Assembly (NCBI GenBank): GCA_008828725.1
Contig: MEHQ01003929.1
Coordinates: forward strand, 348,776-412,775
Source: Saccharina japonica
Lineage: Eukaryota; Sar; Phaeophyceae; Laminariales; Laminariaceae
DNA length: 64,000 nucleotides
Direction of reading: 5' to 3'
The position numbers and the translations under genes were made by a program. The notes under the pieces are model-generated. The model worked only from the letters and a program-made list of their open reading frames with translations, did not search any database and was not told where the DNA came from. Below are positions 58,313 through 64,000 of this stretch, piece by piece. How positions within the stretch are numbered: the stretch's first letter is position 1; the number at the start of each line of letters is the position of its first letter.

Positions 58313-59764
58313 TATATGATATATTTATAGGTTGGGTTGGCGTCGGTTGGCAACGACGCTGTAAAACCCGCCATTCGCTGGGGGAGCTAAACAACCAGGG
58401 TGCCGTTTTTTTTTTTTGGCGGTCACCAAAGCTGGCGGTCGAGTAGATCATTTGTGCGGGGTGGAGAACCTTTGCTCCGCACAAGGGGAATGGTCCGTAT
58501 CTTATTATAGGGGCACCAATATAGAATCAGGGGGCGTATACCCCCGATTGGTGATGTTGACCTTTCCTGTTTTATTTTTACCTTCACATAGCGTGTAGAG
58601 GGGAGCGGAGGGCTCCACTCCAGACTATCTGTTTTTGACTGACTTTGATCGCTTTGCGGACCCTTCGGGTTCCACTTTTATTTCAGTATACCTTTTTTGG
58701 GTAAGTTAGCCTGTGACCACGGGAATCGACCGTGTCAAGTGTTGGATTAGTACGGACAGATGGAGGTACTGGATAGAGAGACCGGCACGGTTTTTAATGT
58801 CAAGACAACAACAACAACAACAATAGGAAAAACAGGTAAATATGTAGGTTTTTGTGTGCACGGTAGGTCCTACCAGGTATTTACTATGGTCTCCCGTAGT
58901 AACAATATGTGGTCCTATTTACTTTGGTCCTCCGTAATACCTGGTAGTAGCTTATCCCACCTCGACCGGTAGCGGTGGCTCTTCTGCCCCGCTGTGTGCT
59001 ACGCTCACAAGCCAGCTACATGCTACGAACTGGCCCCGAGGTGCTCCAAGCTATACCGGTATATCTCACTGTAAAGCCCAGCGTTGATCTGATTGGGGCC
59101 TACTTCTTCCGTACGTACGTACAAAACCCATATTTTCTCGTATCTCGATAACATTTCCGCCATATTTTTTACTTTCGCTCCCCTCGCGAGCCCCAAAAGG
59201 GGCCTCTTACTTCAAAATACAGTGCAGTTATTCGCATTGCATATAATAGAAAAACAGTACTACTGTATACCAGGTATGATTATTTCCTATTGATAGCAGT
59301 GGTAGAGTCTACGTGCAAACCCACGGTTTATCTGTTTTCACAGACAGACGCACCCTCCCTGGATTTTGCAGCCTCATATCTTGTTGTCCTCGTATACAGG
59401 GTGTACATCCTGCATGAGGACACATAAAACCCTCAAGTACGCGCGATCGAAGTATCACTCTCAGCTTGCAAAAAAATTGTTTCGACGAAAATCCTCGATA
59501 TCGCAGCTGTTTTTTTTTTTTTTTACTATATACTCGTATATACATATTCACGGGGCCCTAAATCCACCATCCCCCTAACTCAGCGGCAATACTCGTAGTC
59601 ATTCTGATTTTTCGTCCTAATTTATTTGTTATCCCCTCTTAACTCCCGAAAACAATGTGTTGTATGTGTGTTTTTAAGAGGTTTGAGCCGGCAAGATTTA
59701 ACGACTAATGGGTGCGAGTCGCCGGTAGATGCCGTTCGCCGATTGTGCTAACAAAAAAAAAGAC

Positions 59765-60315
59765 GCATGCTCGTACGGTAGGGGTGCGCCTGCAAACAGG
59801 ACATTTTCTGAGGCTCCTCACTTGACGAGGTCTATAGTAATAGTAAGTCAAAACCTGCTACAAAGGTAGAGGTGCACCTGCATACAGGACAACCTCTGAG
59901 GCTTCTCACTGGAGGGGCTCTATACTAATAGTAAGTCAAAGCATGCTACGATAGAGGTACACCTGCATACAGGACAATCTCTGAGGCTCCTTACTTGACG
60001 AGCTCTACACTAATACTAAGTCGAAACATGCTGCGGTAGAGGTGCACCTTCATACAGGACATTTTCTGAGGCTCCTTCCTCGCTTACGCAGCTCTATACT
60101 AATACTAAGTAAAAAACATTATTTTTGGACGAAAATAAGACCGATTCATACCCCGGCTAACGATATCATGGCCTCAAGTACACAATAAAAACAAAAAATT
60201 GCAACACGAGCATAAAAATCGGACGATTTTGGGTTAAGGCAGAGCCCGATCATTCAGAAACCATTTCAGATTAAAAAAAAAACGGTACAGTAGTACCTCT
60301 ATCGTAGCACGCGTC
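59765..60315 (+). mobile_element. Repeat B with four tandem copies of its 5' end
   Basis: The B start (GCATGCTACGATAGAGG type) occurs at 59765, 59853, 59941 and 60027, a period of 87-88 bp. Each is followed by GCATACAGGACA and TAGTAAGTC. Single-copy B sequence then follows, to CTATCGTAGCACGCGTC at 60300-60315. Confidence 0.85.
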
Positions 60316-60373
60316 GTTGCTCAAGCGACATTTTTTTCAAATGCCACGGAACAGAAAAAAAATGGATGCTCAC

Positions 60374-60518
60374 CGACGTTGCTATGTCCCATAATTGCAG
60401 TCTAAGCGTTGCGTCTTGAAACCACACGGCCATGACCATTTCCGTTGCTGAGCCCTCATCCATGTCCCATTTGATGAACACGGGATCAGAGCTCGTCGAA
60501 AAAAACGGAAATAAGTAC
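60374..60518 (-). CDS. Gene 1 candidate exon (48 codons)
   Basis: The acceptor is CGCGTTCCTTTGCAG and the donor is ACGTCG|GTGAGC, both good. The frame reads DPVFIKWDMDEGSATEMVMA, then VWFQDATLRLQLWDIATS. The last part faintly recalls a WD40 blade end (DAT-LRL-LWD), but spacing is off, so I do not assign a fold. It starts in phase 2, matching the exon at 60735, and ends in phase 0, matching 56218. A repeat B end lies about 60 bp downstream in the intron. Confidence 0.6.
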
Positions 60519-60734
60519 CTGCAAAGGAACGCGGTTGCAAGGGGGGCCATATGAAACCCCAGCCGGTGTTCCTCCAAGGACGTGGGTACGCCGCAACAGA
60601 ACGATGCAAGCCTAATATACACTTCGTGTCATCAAAACACCCCCGATTCAACGTACATACACGACCGGCGCGAAGCCCTGCGAGGATCTGGTCGTATACC
60701 TACTGTAGAGAGTTTCTATTTAGCGCACTTGCAC

Positions 60735-60829
60735 CTGAGTCCCCGCAACTTCGCCGATCGAAGACTGCGCACGACATTGTTGAGGACACGCACGAGAACA
60801 CTTATCCGTATATACGATAATTGGAACAT
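60735..60829 (-). CDS. Gene 1 candidate exon, possible ATG
   Basis: The frame from ATG at 60829 reads MFQLSYIRISVLVRVLNNVV, then RSLRSAKLRGL, with donor CTCAG|GTGCAAGT in phase 2 (intron of 216 bp to 60518). An E-family fragment with one N abuts the ATG, so the exon may have an upstream part or acceptor (GATAAG at 60805). The basic amphipathic composition is plausible for coding. Confidence 0.4.
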
Positions 60830-60837
60830 GTGTNTGT

Positions 60838-60890
60838 TGTTTGCCTTATTCATTTGACGATTGACTATGACCAGGGGGGGGGGCGTTTAG
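60838..60890 (-). mobile_element. E-family fragment with G tract
   Basis: TTGTTTGCCTTATTCATTTG, ACGATTGACTATGACC, then nine G. The undetermined base at 60834 lies just beyond. Confidence 0.5.
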
Positions 60891-61244
60891 GGCCGTTCTT
60901 ATCGAGCAACTTTTTCCCCCCAAAAAAATGCAATATTTGCCCAAGAAAAACAGCAAAAACAAGAAGAAAAAAAAACAGGAAATATTTTCAAAAATCGTTT
61001 GGCAATTCTTCAGAGGGCGAAACGTTCGGAAGGCTTCGCATTCCAATATTCGGAAAAACAAAAAACAAATTGGAACAAAACGGAAATGCAGAAAAATTGC
61101 GCGCGAATTTTGTTTCGAAATTTTGGAAATTCATGGCTCCCATAAGAATGGCCCTTACCCGCATTATTACGGTAGTTGGCATCGACTCGCAACTCTAGTT
61201 TTTTTAAACATCGTGTATAACACGATTGATTTTCCTGGCCTCAC

Positions 61245-61370
61245 CTGAGACACCCCGCTGACCAGCGCCCCAATCCCCCCTCCCCTCCCGTTCCCACGCC
61301 CTCCCGAGCTGGAAACCCTTGCCCATGCAGTGCCCTCCCGCCTCAACTCCCTCCGCAATGAGTCCACCTC
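61245..61370 (-). CDS. Gene 1 candidate exon (42 codons)
   Basis: The acceptor follows a pure pyrimidine stretch (GTTTTTTTTTGTTAATCCAG) and the donor is TCTCAG|GTGAGGCC. The frame reads EVDSLRRELRREGTAWARVS, then a Gly/Arg-rich stretch and IGALVSGVSQ. It is phase 0 at both ends. This is among the best-supported exons by splice signals; it links to gene 1 only through position and strand. Confidence 0.55.
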
Positions 61371-61949
61371 CTGGATTAACAAAAAAAAACAGGAAAGAAA
61401 AGTAGCAAAAACAGGAAAGAAACAGCACGCGCGCGGGGTGCTTGCTCTTCTCCTCGTATTGATCAAGTTTACTTGATTACAGTATGGTCACTCCGACGAA
61501 CAACGAGTGAACGCGATAGTACCAAGCGTCTGGTAGAAAACATATCCGTAAGTATGTACGTCCTTCACTGCTGTGCTGCGGCATGCAGGCCGTACAGCTC
61601 CTTGCATCGCGGTCCGGCAGGACACACTCCCAGGTTTCTTTTTTTTCTCTTGTTAAGTACCCTGTACTCTGCGTGTTGACTCTGGTAAACTGCTGCTGGT
61701 GTTGCTGTAGTTACCAGTGTACTTCGGTATGTATAATAGCCCGAGCAGCCTAGGCGGGTTCTGTCGTTGGCTCGTGGCTCATTCTGTGACCTCCATACGG
61801 CATAACACGCAACACCCCAAGATAGATAGCCCACCCCCTGAGATGTGTTTCCCAGGCGACTTCATCTATACATATACAGCGAGGGGGGAAGGGCACACAT
61901 CAGGAAAAGTAGCGGATTCGGAGAGACGCACTCTCCACTGCCATACTAC

Positions 61950-62065
61950 TGTTACGGGCGACCATAGTAAACACTAGTAAATAGGACCTACGGTATAGAA
62001 ACCTGTGTATTTCTCTATTTTTACCAACAATATTCGGTCCTATTTACTATGGTCCTCCTTAATAT
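61950..62065. mobile_element. Family A copy
   Basis: GTTACGGGCGACCATAGTAA on the left, TTACTATGGTCCTCCTTAAT on the right, with core TTACCAACAATATTCGG. Confidence 0.75.
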
Positions 62066-62086
62066 GTACCTGGTATAACGTACTGT

Positions 62087-62160
62087 TAACACTACTACTA
62101 CTACATCTACTACAATTACTGCTGCTACTACTACTACTACGAATATTACTACTACTTCGT

Positions 62161-62219
<59 letters not shown>

Positions 62220-62250
62220 GCTACTACTACTACTACGTCTACTACAGCTG
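62087..62250 (+). repeat. (CTA)n microsatellite
   Basis: Long CTACTACTAC run with a few interruptions. The Leu-only frame over it is an artefact. Confidence 0.95.
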
Positions 62251-62253
62251 TAC

Positions 62254-62400
62254 TGCAGTAGTGTACCGGGTAAACAGCGCTTTATTTAGGCATTTCCATG
62301 CTATTCTCCGCCGGCTGTGGGGCTTTTTACTCGCGCTTCCGGCAGCAGGGGGGGCTGCCCGCACACTAAGGCGCACGTTTGGGGCCCGGCCGGCTTCCAT
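62254..62400 (-). CDS. Possible first exon (49 codons), doubtful
   Basis: From ACC ATG at 62400 the minus strand reads MEAGRAPNVRLSVRAAPPAA, then SASKKPHSRRRIAWK, basic and Ala/Ser-rich. A phase-0 donor is available (CTGCA|GTACAG), but it is weak and sits beside the CTA array. The plus strand is also open. It could be the start of gene 1. Confidence 0.2.
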
Positions 62401-63104
62401 GGTGCACGCTGTGGGCGTTCAAAGACGCGCTAGCTGGCTCTTTTTCAAGGGTTTGCGTTCCGCCTCGCCGAGCATGGCAGGACCACGGAAACCCCCCATA
62501 TTTTCAGTAGTTTCTCTCCGCTGCTGTGCCACACTGCCCCTGCCCCCCCACCCAAGTTATCAATATGTCTACGTACGTATGTTTTGTGGCAGCCCCGGTA
62601 TATGCAACAAACACCAAGCTCTTCCCTTTATGACGGCCACGTGCTGTGCTTCTGTCTGTGTGCGTGTGCGCCACGCTTTCCTGTCGTCGTAGCCAATAGG
62701 AACGAAGACATGCTCTCAAGAGCGGTGAAAAATTATAGGTTTTGCGTCGGGGAGCAAAGGATGCTGCGCAGGGGGTCAGAACGATATAAACCTATACTTT
62801 CCTCGGGGTTTCGAAAAGCAACCGCGCAGCCGCGGCACACGCTACAACAACATCGGCGGCGGCACAGCAGCAGCAGCAGCAGCAGCAAGCACGCTTCAAA
62901 CTCTTGAGTTTTTTGTGACAGCCACCGCAGTTGTGTGGTGTGTGTATAGAGTGAACACCACACACAGCTCGGACATATATATAGTGATCTGTTTATCTAC
63001 AGATCATGTAGTTCCTCACCTGCTGTTGCGGGAGGTTGTGTAGGATCTGCATAGCACAGATTCAAAGCATTGAAACATGTGCTACTATCAATAGAGCGCA
63101 CAGA

Positions 63105-63280
63105 ATATACGGGTCCCACCGAGCAATATGAGCTATTAATTGATAATACAGACAATACAGATCATACAGGTCATATAGATCATACAGATCATACAAGACC
63201 GGGAATAAAGTATGTCTTCTAGGGATCTAGATCACCAAGTGAAAATCGATGATCTGTCCGAGGCGTTGTTCGCCAGGGGA
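63105..63280. repeat. Second copy of the ATACAGATC-bearing repeat
   Basis: CCGAGCAATATGAGCTATTA, a short ATACAGATC run and AATCGATGATCTGTCCGAGG parallel the 55627-55900 copy. Confidence 0.65.
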
Positions 63281-63379
63281 TAGATGCAAGCATGACCAGG
63301 GACAGGCGATTTTTCAGTGTTGGTGCACGAAAACGTGACACAAATTACCGACGACGATTCTTCTTTTCGTGACACAAAT

Positions 63380-63590
63380 TACCGACAGCAGGCGTTTCAT
63401 GCCATAAAAAGCACGCGACAGTCCCGAGACAAAGCGCAAAGCCTACAGCGCACATCGGCCTCTGGCTCGACCCTTGGCACGGCCTGTGGCAAGGAGACTT
63501 CCCAGGCGCCCTCTGCTGTTGGCATGGATAAGTGGGGACGATCCGCAGCAGAAGAGTATGTCGCGTTCCCAGCTCCGTAGTCATAGATAT
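63380..63590. other. GC-rich coding-like island, strand unresolved
   Basis: On plus, after an acceptor-like CTTCTTTTCG...CCGACAG, a frame runs to a stop at 63578 (RDKAQSLQRTSASGS, MDKWGRSAAEEYVAFPAP). On minus, a frame with CAVGFALCLGTVACFLWHE ends at a donor-like CTGTCG|GTAATT. Both are plausible. Confidence 0.3.
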
Positions 63591-63732
63591 TTTCGATGTG
63601 GTCGTGTGGTACGTCGAAGTACCAACATAGATTAGCAGCTCGTACAAGTAGTACGCAAGTCGATGCCGCCAGCGTGTCAAGTACACAGCAGCAGCAGTAC
63701 GTACGGGTGAGTAGTGCTGTTGTGCATGCAAT

Positions 63733-63777
<45 letters not shown>
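63733..63777 (+). repeat. (CAG)n microsatellite
   Basis: About 15 CAG units. Other CAG runs are at 8620-8665, 12457-12513 (coding), 26220-26243, 32745-32763 and 62865-62885. Confidence 0.95.
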
Positions 63778-63778
<1 letters not shown>

Positions 63779-64000
63779 GCTGCACTACTACTACTGCTGT
63801 AGTTGTGCATGTATGTGTGCGTGTACCACGTAGTGATGGTACACGGGTACATGCATACCGCTGAAATAAACTTAGTATTCGTAGGACAAAGCACATCAGC
63901 TGGTTATTTACAGTTGTTTCTATACTGCTGTATATCCACAGAGGTCATACAGCCAAGACAGCGACAGCCTGCTATCGATGTGGCGCGGTCGATCGGCTAA

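Larger units (their letters stand above)
56745..58806. mobile_element. About 2.06-kb element with 290-bp inverted ends
   Basis: 56751-57030 and 58500-58800 are inverted copies, for example GTCTGTCAAAAACAGATAGT versus ACTATCTGTTTTTGACTGAC and AACACTTGACACGGTCGATT versus its complement. Inside are a coding-like remnant, a nested TIR element, a foldback and an A copy, making it a compound of several layers. Confidence 0.7.

Noticed and set aside
60374..60518. WD40 repeat assignment
   Set aside because: The DAT...LWD resemblance has wrong spacing and no second blade is visible.

Overview
This window looks like nuclear DNA of a large, repeat-rich eukaryotic genome. The best guess is a stramenopile, most likely a brown alga. 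This is inference from four things: split genes with GT-AG introns of 0.2 to more than 4 kb, introns packed with transposon relics, many CAG/CTA runs, and a fungal-type Zn(II)2Cys6 cluster in a gene whose layout is not fungal. No tRNA, rRNA, CRISPR array or prokaryotic operon was seen. Most short open frames here are chance or repeat-derived; only the 1,068-codon frame near 13.6-16.8 kb is long enough to stand on length alone. The other genes were pieced together from short exons with consensus splice sites and matching phases.

Layout. 0-12 kb: repeats, including a complete 312-bp TIR element with a 5-bp target duplication (391-702), a 1.77-kb tandem segmental duplication (3807-6951), and two candidate plus-strand exons (3042-3413, 7826-7985). 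12.2-16.8 kb: the clearest gene, plus strand, a Zn2Cys6-type regulator with long polyQ and Ser/Ala-rich regions (exons 12177-12619 and 13407-16771, first exon not found). A G/T-skewed flank follows, probably a long 3' UTR. 19-35 kb: mostly unrecognised sequence and repeats, with a coding-like island at 25.4-26.0 kb. 35.2-37.8 kb: a minus-strand gene with four exons in consistent phase, ending in a Cys-rich segment. 38.6-40.5 kb: an array of short perfect palindromes (core ACTTCCATGGAAGT) bounded by a 12-bp inverted repeat. 41.9-61.4 kb: exons of a second minus-strand gene, possibly spanning about 20 kb. Its last exons carry CxxC, DHMPP and PQCxxC motifs resembling a zinc-binding treble-clef/HNH-like domain. 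Its introns hold most of the transposons. 61.4-64 kb: repeats and two GC-rich coding-like islands.

Mobile DNA dominates the window. Several families are each present in many copies: A (about 110-bp palindromic, roughly 20 copies), B (about 250-400 bp with inverted ends, often expanded internally), G (about 85-bp palindrome inserted at TTAA), a TAA-flanked Harbinger-like foldback, a hAT-like element between CCGTCCCGTC arrays, a 1.5-kb giant foldback, and a G/C-homopolymer-ended family (D/E). D/E behaves like a 5'-truncated retroposon with a poly(C) tail instead of poly(A). Nested insertions (G in B, G in H, Harbinger-like in B, A in B) give a relative chronology. Coordinates of repeat copies are approximate to a few bases unless target duplications are stated.
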